Assembly: GCA_023376005.1 (NCBI GenBank)
Contig: CM042150.1
Coordinates: forward strand, 73,184,252 to 73,248,251
DNA: 64,000 nucleotides
Reading direction: 5' to 3'
From: Doryteuthis pealeii
Lineage: Eukaryota > Mollusca > Cephalopoda > Myopsida > Loliginidae
Shown one piece after another: positions 13,150 to 26,130 of this stretch; the first letter of the stretch is position 1; each line of letters begins with the position of its first letter. The notes beneath the pieces were generated by a model that saw nothing but the letters and a program-made list of their open reading frames with translations, was not told where the DNA came from and made no database searches. A program made the translations under genes and the position numbers.

Positions 13150-16100
13150 ATATAGCACAGAAATTCCAAAGTGACTCAATATCAACCCTTTGGGTAGATG
13201 GATATCCAAAAGGTTTGATAATGCAGGAGGGTGGGTTCTTGCAGACGGTTTGATTAATGTGGTGAGTGTCAAAATCTAATGTTGATAATAAAAACTGACT
13301 GATACAGCTGCCTATACCGAAAAATGACAACAGATTTCTCACTTTGAAGCTTTCCCTATAGATTAATGTGATATTCATTTCTACATGTATTCGGACGTAT
13401 GAAAAGATTTTATATGAATTGTATTATGTTTCAGCTTTGTGATATATGTCTCACAATTTCACATAGAATACTAGAATATTTGTTCCTTTTTCGTGCCTCA
13501 TGTTTAAAATGTAATATTTCAGGGCATGGGGTTACAGAACAATAGTCCTGTAGATGTAGCATGCAGTTTCCTTACAATATATATGGAAATTGATTGTTTT
13601 GTTGTATTTATTTATTTTTTTATGTATTAAGGGTTCTATGAGGGGTCAAAGGTCTAAACAGTGTTATGTGATTCTGATAAAGTTTTGTTTTTTATCAAAA
13701 ATTAAATTCATCAAACATGTTTGAATGTGTTGGATCATATGAGTCAAATAATAGAAAGTTGCCCTTTTTTTCCAAAATAAGTTTTTAGTAAAGGGATCCT
13801 GAATCTTTAATGAGTGTAACTTAAAAAGATTCAAGCAGTTTCACAATTTTTTGACCAATTATATATTGGGTTTGATCTGACTAGTTGAAAGGAAATTTGA
13901 ATTGTTTGTTTAGAGATGAAATTCTGAACAAAACATTGCTGTTATTGAATGTTGAAGGTGAAAGTAGTAATTGATAAAATGACTAAAGCAAAAAGATTTA
14001 TCGAATCAAGAGAATTAATTCATTCTAACCATGCAAGGGCCACATCTCATAAGCGTCACCATATTTTAACATTATGCTAGCAAACTAACCAGTGATGTAC
14101 TTTCAAATGGATGAAATAAAGAATAATATTGTTAGTTTAAAGATTTGTTTTGTTTACTTCTCATCTTATCTCCAATTTTATTGATTGATTACATCATACA
14201 ATGACAATGAAGGGTTGGCTTGAAATAGTTGTGGCTTAAATGATTGATATAGTTCAACTAGATTTACATACAGTTCAACTCTTTATAACTGGTTTATTTT
14301 ATTTCTGTTTTCCGAAACTGAAACATGAGAATTAGTATTTGTTGAGAACTCCTAACAAAATTTCCCATAATTCACTTGAACTGCAACATTTTAAACCAAT
14401 GTTTGTGGGAAGAGTTTCTTTTAGTGTCTATCACTGTCATTGTAAAGTTCACTTAACTATTTCTTGGGACTTTCTTAAAAAATAGTGCTTTCATGATAGC
14501 AGAACATGATATTGAATTTGGTTGTAATCTCTGTAAATCTGGCCTGGATACAAAATTTATATATATTCCAGTATATACTCTCAATATATAGGATGAGTTC
14601 AAACGTTTTGCAATATTTTGGTAATGTTTGGGCATGATTGGGCAGTCGTCCGATGCTTTTTGCTGGACAATGAAGGTGATGATCAATGGACTGTGAAATA
14701 CCTGAAGGCTTCAAATTCAAATGCTACTACAAATTTGCCTCTATGGCTTGTGAGCTTGGAGCACTGCCTCAGAATCTAGTTTTAGGCCTACTTGACCTAG
14801 CCTGATTATTAAGGTTCTAGCAACTAAAAGCAAAATTTCCTTGAAACATTGAGCATCTTTCATGCAACAAATGTTTTGGTTGCTTCCGCAGCATTATAGC
14901 CTAAGTTCAACCTCATAAGTTCCCAAATTAGACTCTGTTGCATGTTCAGATGATGGTGTGCTTTCAAATCACAGATGAAGTGAAGAATGCATAACATTCA
15001 GTAACCAACTAACATAATACTACCAACCACAGAATGAACTGCTTTTGTCACATGATATACACACCACAAACCTAGCATGTTACTAAAATATTGCAAAATG
15101 TTTGACTTACCCAAGTACTTATAGAAATACTTTGAATAGTAAGTTGATTTTGTTCCAAATTTTTGTCCAATAGTTCAGAATTGCGCGTTATTCAAGGTCT
15201 TGTTATATTGGGGTTACATTGTAATAAAATAATAATTAAAAAAATAATAAAAAATATTGATTGGTACACTACATAAAACCCATGTCAGTATCCTGATTCT
15301 TTTCTTATCTAAAATCATATCTTTTAACTCAATAAAAATGCAAATTGATAATGTTTAAAGAGGGATTTATGAATAGTTCAAGTTTGGTGCTAGAAAATTT
15401 GTCTTAGAAAATTCTGTCTAGAAAATCTGGTTTCCAATATGTTGGGTTATCAATTATATCTATTTAAGATAAGAAAGGCTACTTCTCAAAAACTGGTATT
15501 TAAGATTTTATTGGTATCACAATCTTCTGATTGATTTAGTGCAGCTAATATTTAAAATAATAGTCAATACTGTTGAGAATTTTACTGGTCAAAGTCATGT
15601 AAATAATGAGTTTTTAATGTAATTTGTTACAAATTAAATCAAAATTCATTGTAATTAATCTGCACTAAACAAAATATTGCAATATTATTAATTCTTTAAT
15701 ACCTCAAATAAAAAAGAAGTAATAAAAGAAAAAAGAAAAAGAAATTTAAAAAATCTTTTTTTTCATAATTGATACAAATAAATAAAAACGATTTGCCATG
15801 TGTAACATTTTGAAAATTTTTTAATTTTTCTGTAAATTGCACCCATCTTTTCTCTGTCTTCAAGAATATCTCTGCCATCAACTGTTTTTGCAGTTTTTTG
15901 TAAAAATATAATTAACGTTCTGCATTGAAAAACCAAACAAATCAAAACTCACATTATTCAATGTATTTGTATATATTTTATATTTAATATTGTGTCACTG
16001 ACATAACATTTTGTATTTACTTATTATCTATAAGTGACATTAAAAATCCTGATTATGTGCTTATCTAAATGAAAATTATAAAGGTAAAAAACTATTATTG

Positions 16101-16439
16101 AAGGTCAATAAGAAATAGCACTGATTCATTCAAGCATATTACTATAAATAATTGGATCAGTAAACATTGTGTAATATTGTTGCCTTTCCTTTCAATCAAT
16201 GATATTACAAACACCTTGGTTCAAGTGAAATATGGACTTAAATTTGTTTGTTTGTTAATCATGCATGCAGCCTCTTCAACTATCATTCAAAATCAAAATA
16301 TATGCTATTAAGATATTCCCAATATATATCAATCTATATCAATAACAGGAAAGAAATTGTTGTTGTTGTCTTCTCTAGACAACCAAACGGTGTAATGTGA
16401 TCTTATCAAATGAGCAATGTAGGTATAGTAAAATATCAG
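13150..16439. other. No gene seen
   Basis: Mirror of 9,761-13,087. A GC-richer segment near 13,180-13,270 corresponds to 12,960-13,050. Nothing here resembles a gene. Confidence 0.55.
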
Positions 16440-17895
16440 ACAATTGGTAGAAGACAGCAGTCGCGATTAGCATGTGCAAACAGTAAACGAAATTAGTGGT
16501 AGGAAAAGTACCTCAAATCAAAGCTAAGGCAACCAGCCAAAAAGATAGACTTCAGAAATGGGAAAGACCATCCAGAAACTTCTGGGGAACCCCCCTAAAA
16601 TATCATAGAATATATACCCAAAAAGATTGTAGATAAACAACTAGATATCAAACTAGGGGATTTCACAAAGATGAAATCAACAAGTTTTAAAGAACTAAAA
16701 GGTAGAAAAGCAGCAGGACTTGACAAAATACCCACCGGAGGTATGGAAGATAGGAAAGTTCAATGCATACTGCTTAGGCTATGCAATGCAGTATATAGAC
16801 AAAAAGAATAGATAAATGGACGAAAGCTGCTATCCTCCTATTCCGCAAAAAGGGAGATCAACTACAGAGGCATAACTCTTACTGCTATGCAGCCAAGATA
16901 TATAATGCCCTTCTTCTTAATCGCATTCCGACCCGAAATAGAGAAAATCCTTAGGAGAAACCAAAACGGATTCTGCAGAAATGAAGTCCACAACATCCTC
17001 AGATCCTGCACTATTCAACAGATCAGAGAAGGGGTAAGAGCAAAGAATCATGAGGCAACGCTACTATTCGTAGATTTTCTCCAAGGCATTTGACTCATAG
17101 AGGAAAAATGGAACAAATTACTACTAGCATATGGTTCTCCCAAAGAAACGGTTTGCCGCTATAATGATGCATACAAAGACACTAAAGCGATGGTACGCTC
17201 ACCTGATGGTGACACAGATTTCTTTGACATTGCCGCTTGAGTCCTACAAGGAGACACATTGGCACATTATATATTATAATATTGCCTAGTCTATGTACTC
17301 CGAACAACATAGATACCATAAAAGAAAAAGATTTCAGACTAAAAAAGGCAAGAAGCAGGCAATATCCCGCACAAACAGTCACAGAGTGCAGACTATGCTG
17401 GATGACCTTGCACTTTCTTGCAGATACACCGGCACAGTGTCCAGGTTTGTCCAGGCTGTGGTTGTATCAGTGCTGCGATATGGATGCACCACTTGGCCCT
17501 AACAAAGCGCCTTGAGAATAAGCTAGCATGGGAGCTGCACAAGAATGCTGCGTGCAGTCGAAACAAGTCGTGGAAACAGCACTCCACAAGGAAGCAGCTG
17601 TACGGTCCACTTGCCCCCCATCTCACAAACTATCTGAGTGAGACGGACAAGGCAGGCAGGACACTGCTTGAGAAGCAAGGATAAGCTCATAAACGACGTT
17701 CTCCTGTGGAAGCCAAACACATGGACATGCAGTGTGGGGCACCCAGCAAGGACCTACATTGACCAGCTATGCGAAGATGCTGGTTGCTCCACAGAGGACC
17801 TCCCAGGTGCATGAATTGATAGGGAAGGTTGGCGAGAGGATTGTCATGGATATCTGTGCTGAATTGCGCGACATGATGATGATGATGAATGATAT
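16440..17895 (+). pseudogene. Internally deleted LINE (non-LTR) reverse transcriptase
   Basis: This is the plus-strand mirror of 8,280-9,760. Reading across frames gives a NEISGRK-like start near 16,490, a KAAGLD-like block near 16,705, AAKIYNALLLNRI near 16,888, the ATLLFVDF motif-A block near 17,055, the SPDGDTDFFDI block near 17,195, and the catalytic DYADD codons at 17,391-17,406. One extra G there breaks the frame. The frame then jumps near 17,440 to SVLRYGCTTW and KRLE, skipping about 90 residues. C-terminal blocks resembling NKSWKQHST, EDLPG and GERIV follow. It ends in a (GAT)n tail at about 17,870-17,890, typical of LINEs with simple-repeat 3' ends. It is non-functional. Confidence 0.8.
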
Positions 17896-18839
17896 AACAA
17901 TTATTGGTCTTCAAATATATCACTACACATAATGTATTTCCACAATAATTTAAATCCGTCTGCATGTGCGACATGCTGGATGATGATGAGATGATGAATA
18001 TCTTTAGCAATGCATATAAATGTTTCAAAAGTTTATCTATCCTTGTAAACAAAAAAAAAATCTATCCTTTGTAGATGGTCAGATGGTTTCATGAAGAACT
18101 ACCAATATCATATGCATTATTACTGGATACAATCAGAAGGTTTCAGCATTAAACAAAATGTTTATTTCTCATGAACAAAAAATGTTAAGTGTAGTGTCAC
18201 TTCACTTAGATTTAAGAAGATTTCTCTACAAAATTATTATGAATTAATGACCCAAAATATATTAAGAAATCAGTTGTTTTTTTGTTTTTTTTGTTGTTTT
18301 TTTTTTGGGGGGCTGTGTTTTTTTTTACTTGTTTTTTTAATAATTTTGATATTTCTTTGTGGCTATTTATCAAGCTTAGCTTAGTCTGACACAAATTCCT
18401 AATAGTGGACACTTAGTGAGATAAAACTCATTACACTATCAAATTAGATTGTAAGATGAATTTGCAAACCATATGATTATAGATCATAATATTTTTTTAC
18501 TAGTGTAAACATGCAGTCAAAATTGACTATAAGGCTAATGGGCTGTGAGAGAATTGTATCACCTCTCCCATCCCCAAAGTTAAACTTCCTTAGTATTTTC
18601 TTATAGCCCTGGGTCCTGTGGTACCCAAATAACATTTTACCTGCATTAAAATTTATTACCACTTATACCAAACACCCCAAAGGAAAAAATGGAAATCTGG
18701 GAATGGGGGTGGTGGAGAGAAAATGAATGGGAAGTTTAACTCTTTGCTACTTTAAATCGCTCACAGCAGCTCTCCAACCACTGCTACCACCAAGCAAGTA
18801 CAAAAAATGATGGTTACTGTCATTATTATTGAGCAGAAG
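17896..18839. other. No gene seen; short GAT run and poly-T
   Basis: Contains a second short GAT-type run (17,972-17,997) and poly-T stretches at 18,275-18,340. It is otherwise AT-rich and mirrors 7,291-8,270. Confidence 0.5.
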
Positions 18840-19410
18840 GACTCAGATTACAATTAATAATGAGACTAGCCCCATGTTTGCTGTTCTCTTGGGTTTTATC
18901 TATTTAGCTTTTACATAATTAGTTCCTATGGCATTATTTTGAGTTGCTATTACATAGTAATGGTCCACTTCCTTTTAGTTTTTCTTCTGTATGGTCATGT
19001 AAAGTCATTTTATGGAAAATTTCCTTAGTTTGTCTTTGAGATATCTTTGTGTCCCACAATAGTTGTTTTTCTTTCCATTTCTTTTCTTGATTTTGATAAT
19101 TTCTTTTCTCTTGCTTGTCTTGGTTTATTTGTTGTGTTGTTGCAGCTGTAATTAATCCCTCTTTGTTCTTTTTTGTATATTCTTTTTCTTTGGATTGCTG
19201 TATCGACGCAATCTTCAACACGGCGAGTCCTCTTCCTACTTCTTTTAACTCTCCACATCATCTCTTAGGTGCAGTGGCATTAATGTTCTCATTCTTGTGG
19301 TCATATGTCTGAGTTTCTCTCTTGTCCAGTTTAAGAAGGTTCAGAGTATATTATCAAAGAAACTGCCAGGTATTTATTCATTGATTAGGTTTCTATTGCA
19401 AAGTTGTAGG
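18840..19410 (-). pseudogene. Decayed LINE ORF, R2-like C-terminal segment
   Basis: Minus-strand mirror of 6,700-7,290, and the better preserved of the two. Reading from 19,400 down, it gives a VEDCVDTAIQR block near 19,200, a lysine-rich stretch, KKWKEKQL near 19,070, QRQTKEI near 19,030, and near 18,880 pieces resembling IDKTQENSK. These resemble the portion preceding the CCHC-type knuckle in a common animal LINE protein. The knuckle and everything after it are not visible. It is truncated and frameshifted, and the clade name is tentative. Confidence 0.5.
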
Positions 19411-20100
19411 AAGTAGTTAGGAGCTGTTTTCACAAATCTGTTACTAACTGAAAGCGTTTTAGTTCCGCTGAATTCCATAATTTTATACTTTAATTATTAA
19501 TTTGTTTATATCTCAAATGTCATTTTAATTGCGATCTTTTTTAATTTGTCTATACATAGATAATAATTTATTAACACACATTTCACATTGGTATCTAAGT
19601 TATTCCTAATATAATACACACAGTGTATATGGGTATTAGGTATTTTTTTTCTTTGATTGATTACAAATTATTGTTGTTGTTAATTATTGACAGTAATTCT
19701 TCTTTTCATCAGGATATTAATCATATTTGTCACTGGCATATCTTTTATATTAGCCAATTTCAATAGCAATAAAATGCATATAGGTGGTTAAGTAATTTAA
19801 CAGCAAATATCAATATTGTCATCATTCTATCACCTTACAGTTGTGTTTATCTACCTATTTATCTAGTGAATACGGTTGGTTTTTGTCTGTTGGTTTTTTT
19901 TTTGTCAGTTTAATTAAAAGATATGCTTGATTACTTTTGACTTTGAGATTATTTATGCCATCTTCATAATGGTACAAAATCATTATGATATTCATGAGAA
20001 AGGTGAAATTATTTACTGAATTTCAAGATTCTTATGTAAATATATAACATTCATAATTTTCTAATGAAATACCTATTGAGTTTTTATATAACCTTGACGC
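19411..20100. other. No gene seen
   Basis: AT-rich sequence mirroring 6,001-6,700. No coding signal. Confidence 0.5.
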
Positions 20101-20165
20101 GCACACCCACACCACACACTACACACACACACACACAGACAACACACACACACACACACACACAG
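20101..20165. repeat. CA microsatellite
   Basis: Interrupted (CA)n, the mirror of the GT tract at 5,931-5,994. A Val-Cys-rich frame across it is a translation of the repeat and not a gene. Confidence 0.9.
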
Positions 20166-23100
20166 AGATTTGCTCCTCTTAATCCATTAATGGTTGGTTG
20201 TTGGATCCATAATAATAAATGTAATACTGAAATAGCGGATTGGGAACTTGTCTTCATTATATCCCATTGAACCAGGGAGAGTGTGTGGGAAAGTATACCC
20301 TCCATTGTTATAGGAATATGTAGGAAAGCATTAGGGAAAAAATCTATTTAGCTAATAATTCTCTATCAGCAATCATGTGATCATATTGAGACTTTTATGA
20401 TAAAGATATTAAGTGAACATCAGACTAGAGAAGAGATAGATAATTATTTTGGAAAAAAGCATTATTCTGTATATTATTTTATGGATAATGAGGAAATTAT
20501 CTTACTTGTAGAATAGAGATATGATAGAGTACAATTAGATTGGTAGGTTAGACAAAACTACTACAAATCTATGATATCTATTCTTTTCTGAAATATACAA
20601 ACTCGTTATTTTGCACAGTCTGATTCATATTGAGTATTCTAACTAATAACATAGAACATAACAAAATATTGTTATTTGTTATAATATGAAAGATGAGTGA
20701 CTTTAATCCGATTATAATAGTTGATCTGACTCAAATGTTGAGGTGACTGAAACTTTATAACAAAATTTCAATATAATTATTTGAAAAGCAAACATTGAAT
20801 ACAAACTTTAATCAAAATAACAAATTTTACTCATTAATTTTTGAGGATCTTTAATAAATACGTTTGACAATACGTTCATCTAAAAAGTAATCATAGAATT
20901 CATCTTTATATAGAAAACTCATAGACAGATCACAATATAATTTTCAGTTCAGTGATAAAATAGTGAGTTAATGCCAATTTCTGATAAACTCTTCATACAA
21001 ACCTTTTTTACATTATCATTCCTGTAAAATGATCTGGGTTCATTTGTGAATTTTTTTAATTAAAGAATTTTCTTTTTGAAAACAAAGATGTGTCCATTTC
21101 TTTCTTTCAAGATTGATTCAGGGCGGCCGGTTAATTAAGAACAAAATATAAAGTAAAAAAATATTCAATACAAAAATCAGGTGTAATTTCCCCAATACTG
21201 TGATATGTGGGTTCTAACTTAGAAAAACAGAAAAAAGTTTATCCAATAAACATCATCTTAAGCCTTCCGAAGATGGCTTGAAATCAGCTTGCCTGATATG
21301 ACTGAATTTTTTCTATAGGGGAATTCTTGTTATGCCATAGGTTCATGTGGTATTGTAGAACTGACATTGTTATCTCTTTTGCTGATACCTCCAGATGTGT
21401 AATCGCAAGGATCAGATATGGAGAAAAGGAGCATATCATTTTTTTATGGGGGGGGGGCGGTCAACAGGATATGACATAACTGTCCCTCTCAGGCAATACT
21501 GTTACCTATAACTTTGTAATACCCACACATCTGACAGTTGGACTTCAGCTTAGAAGGATATTTCCATCACTTCTGGGTCGTGCCATGATTGAGAAGTTCC
21601 TGAATTTTAGTCAAATACTTTAGCGTGTCCTTATTGATTTCTGACTGCAAACGAAATATTCTTTCTCTTGGTCACAGCTACACATTCGCCACCAGAAAGT
21701 CCTACTCATTCTGACTTTGAACATGACAAATTTGTTGTGTTGGCAGCTACTTGCCTTCAGTATGGCCTACCTTTTCATTTCCTGTGTGAGATTGAAAACG
21801 GCAAGCCAAATTAAGATGCTCTTTATAGGTCTGAAGAGAATATGAGAAAGTTAAAACTTTGGTACAGTGCAAATAACATTACATTAAGTAGTCTGTCCAT
21901 TTAGATGGTTCAACTATCGTGTATTCCAAAAATACTGTTGCACTCCTATACATTATAGGAAATCAAAGCACACCGTCAGATAAATTAATAGATTGTATAT
22001 AAGTACATTCCCATTTTAAGGGAAATGTGGATATTAGCCGATCTAGAAATTATAAAATTAAAAAATATACTCCTCAACACTACGATTATTTTTTTTGGAG
22101 TAAACTATAGAATTTATTCAATTGTTGCCTTAAAACTAATGACAATAATTCTAATAGTTGTTTTTATATAGTAGCAGGTAAATAGACAAGATAGAGTACT
22201 TCTATTTTTACAAAAGAGCTTTATTTAATTATCTAAATGATCTTGAGAATATTTTATTATACAGACTAAAAATTTATTAAGTTTTTTACTTTTGGACATT
22301 GAATCTATCTAATTTGAAAACAAAACTTTTTTTTTTTCTTTTTTTTTTTTTGCAAAGGTTTTGGTGATTTTGGATTTTATTATCCTGAAAGGTCCGACAT
22401 ATTCGATAGATATTCATGTCAAGAAATTTTGCAGACATTTTAGTCTCTATAGCATGAAATCCATTGTCTTACAAGAAATTTTGCTGTTTTGTTGACGAAG
22501 ATAATCTATCAATCTATTAAGACAATTTTCAAGTGCAGAATGAATTATTCTATTTATCTATTAACTAATCTTACTATAACCTAGAAGTTTAATGAATAGT
22601 ACATAAACTGTTTCTTCCTACCATACACAGGCAATCTTATACTGCAAACAAGTTCTTGGCTAAGCAAATATCAGAGTTTTATTTATTTAGTTTTATAATG
22701 AAATGAAATAATAATATAATTTCAATTGAATGTTCATTAATTACAGATATAATATATTTTGGGTAGTACAAGTAAGTAGACATATACAGCAACAAAATTA
22801 ATGATAAGTGAATAAATGATCACTGATGATTTTTGAATACAAAATTCTTCTAATCCTGAAGTAGTTTTGTATAATTGGTTCTGTAATTACATTATTTTCC
22901 ACTTATTTCATGTTTATTATGTATTCTTTTGTAATCTTCCATTTTTGTTCAAGCTTAATGGATTGGTAATTACTCCTTTTGCGTAGGCCGTTTAACTCAG
23001 GTCAGTAGGCATCCACTTAGAACTAGCATTGGTTTAGTTCGATAACTGGCCTTGCCAACACAGCAATGAGTAGAAATACGATTCGGATCGTGTATGGTAA

Positions 23101-24113
23101 AGAGGGAGCAGCTGACATAGGTGTGACACTTCACATCATATGCAACAAACAATATCTCTGGTCTAGAGCTGAATGATAGAGTATAGACTCCACTCGCGTG
23201 TCGAGCTGAAATACAACAATAGGCCATCTGAACAATTTTCTACATCGTTCTTTGTTTTTTATTTGTAACTCTTTACTGTTGTGGACCAAATGGCCTTGCT
23301 CGAGGGGGGCTTGAAGTATTTAAAAAAACATGTAAAATAAGTTTTTTTTTTTAGTTGAACATTATTCGATAATTTTTTATCAAACACAGATGTAAGCTGA
23401 TCTTGAAAATGTTTATGCTGGAAGAAAATAAACTTGTCTCTGTTTAATAATGGTTATATTGACGGATAAATTTAGTTAGATAATACTGTTGAAACTTCAA
23501 TTGCCATAATAATGGACTTCTTATGGAAATAATATTCTTACATAGATGAAATACAAGGATTCAATGTAATCTGACCAATTAATGGCAAGCATTGCTGATT
23601 ATTACCCTGTTCCTGAGGTTTCTTCTTCTGCTTATCTTAGCCATATCATCATTATTTTAATGTTAAACGATCTTCTTAAAAAACATGCACTTTCCTCTTA
23701 TGTTTCCTTTTTCTGGCATGGGTACCTTCGCAAGAGAGATATCGAACAAATTATTGTCATTTTCAGAATGAACAGATCCTTAGCAACCCCCTGGATCAGG
23801 TTTTACTTAGCCAGATCAGAGGTAGTTGGAGAGTGGAACCTTGATATTCTGAATCAAAGGGTCCTTATATATAACAGCATGAACACAAGCTTTTCATGAG
23901 TGCAATATGATATATTCTAAATTATCAGTTTGTTCTTCCCAGACAAGGACTTGGTGCCTGGAAGATTGCGATCGCGGTGAAAATCAGTCAGTAACTAGAC
24001 AGTTATTAAAAACTCATGTCCACGCTAACCTTACTAGAGTATGAATGCTCTATACATGATTTGAATACTGTTACTTAAAAAGTATATGCGCCCATACTTT
24101 TAAAATATGATGT
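20166..24113. other. No gene seen
   Basis: Mirror of 1,983-5,930. The longest frame, 23,582-23,899 on the plus strand, is AT-biased and lacks any motif I recognise. See the entry for 1,983-5,930 on its weak partner. Confidence 0.5.
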
Positions 24114-24312
24114 ATAATATATATATATATATATATTATAAGTTGTGTGGTCTGTTTAACATTTAAGATTATTCCAGTTCTCAGGAATGTATAGAAAAGG
24201 ATTTTCAGAAAAGTGTAATATATACATTATATATAAGTGAATATATATTATTTATATATTATATATATATATTAGAGAGAGAGAGAGAGAGATAAGAGAG
24301 AGAGAGAGAGGA
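24114..24312. repeat. TA tracts and GA microsatellite
   Basis: TA tracts at 24,114-24,140 and 24,222-24,273, then (GA)n at 24,274-24,312. They mirror 1,761-1,982. Confidence 0.85.
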
Positions 24313-26130
24313 AGACAAACATTAATGTTTTGATTAAGTACACTGCAATTGCAATATTATTTAAAGATTATTGTCAGCTTTTTGACAGCCATCTTTTGAT
24401 GAATGAGTCTGCTAATAATATTATTGATTAATAATAAATATAATGATGAAAAACTGACCTGAAACCATTTAATGCATATAATTCGCATCACATGATCTTT
24501 TTTCTTCTGTTCTTTAGGTTTCAGATTTATGTTTATATCGCAAGACTCGACTTTCGTTTTGCATACTTTCGTATTTCCCAGTACATCTATCTGCTTCACT
24601 TCCACTAAGTTCCTTTCACATCACTATGTCTTCTAGAGTTGCCATCCTAGGTCCAAGACCTAAAAGTGAAGCCATTTTTTATCCGTGCTTCCCCAGAATT
24701 CCTGGTCAAACATCAAGAACTACAAAATAATCATATCTTTCTAAATCAACATGCGCAGAAATCACAGTAACTTCCCCATACAATGTCCTTTGAGCTGATA
24801 AACAACGAACCCTCCCCCTCATTAGAAGAACTGTTAATCTTACGTAAACGACAAAGGAAATAATAGGGGGGCATCAAGGAAGAAGAAAAGTCTATTCCAG
24901 ATTCCATGTATTTATTTGCATTCCTTCCCACCAAGGTTTCTTTACCCACCAAATAGTCTCTATCGATATATATATTATAATATGAACACATGGTGCACAT
25001 TTATCTTCCTACAACAGGAGAACACGTAAAATAGAATGAGTAAGTCCCTTTCAGTTTCATGCAACGTATTACATTCTCCTAGTCTTTGCTTTATTAACTT
25101 TTATATATTTGGATATAATTGTTTTCTGTTAGTCTATACATTTAGGTGCTATTATCTAAAACCAATGATTTTTTGTTTATAAATTGATTGTTAAATAGCC
25201 GACCTTCAGTGTCCATTAAGCTGTTGTGGCACACTGCCAAGTAAAAGTAAGATATTCTAAATATATGCCTTTTTCATATTTATTTATATAAATTTATATT
25301 TATTAATTGATTGCAATAAATAAGAGAAAGTACTTGAAATTTAGATTTAATAGTGGCATTTCATTGATAAAATTGATATGATTTGGAGTAAAATGGCTGA
25401 TCTCCCATTATATCTAGTTGTTAAATTGGAGTTGGAACTGGCTTATTCCTACTAACAGTATTTTAAATCTAACAATATACCATTTTCTTTGTTATAAATA
25501 ATAGATACTATACTGGGCAATGTGATATAGCACATAGTCTAGCTTTTGATTAAACTTTTTCTCAAATGTTATAATGTTAATATAATATGAAATAAATTTT
25601 TTAGATTGACTTGTGATAAGAGTTTTAGTCATTTCATCATTGATATACACAGGACATCACAGAAATTGCCTCAAGAACTATTTGTGGGAAAAAAATCATT
25701 AGACTAAATATGAAGAAATGACTTCTGTTTTCCAAATATGTTGAAACCAAAAAGCTTATGTCAATACTGAATTTACAGTACAAAGGTTGTTTAAAATTAA
25801 AGTCTGTTTTAAGAATATATAGTAATATAATATAAGTAGTAATATATAATAATATATAGTATGATAATATATTTATAGTAGTTATAGACATAATGAAAAA
25901 TGTAATTTGATGCTTTGTGTCTTTTCGTAGGAGCTCATGGTATGTCTAACTTGGGTGCTGGCCTTAGATAGTGCCCAGTAACTCTTCCTGAAGCGTGGGG
26001 CATTCTTTCATCCTGGTAAGTATCTTGATTCCTATTTATTCCTGTGTTTTTAAAACTCTTTGCCTTTTCACAATTAAAGATTTGCACGAAACTTTATACT
26101 CAGAATAGATACTGATTAGAAACATTTTCC
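24313..26130. other. No gene seen
   Basis: AT-rich. It covers the end of the visible mirror pairing (about 26,090) and 40 unpaired bases before the gap-flanking duplicate starts. Confidence 0.5.

Larger units (their letters stand above)
13119..26090 (-). repeat. Right arm of giant inverted repeat 1
   Basis: This is the mirror partner of 1-13,118. The pairing runs continuously from the axis at 13,118/13,119 to about 26,090, where the window start runs out of partner. The sequence that would pair with 26,091 onward lies before base 1 and is not visible here. Confidence 0.95.

Noticed and set aside
20084..20305. Val-Cys-rich small protein
   Set aside because: It is the translation of a CA/GT microsatellite.
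24274..24312. CRISPR-like or regulatory tandem array
   Set aside because: It is a plain GA dinucleotide run in eukaryotic DNA with no spacers.
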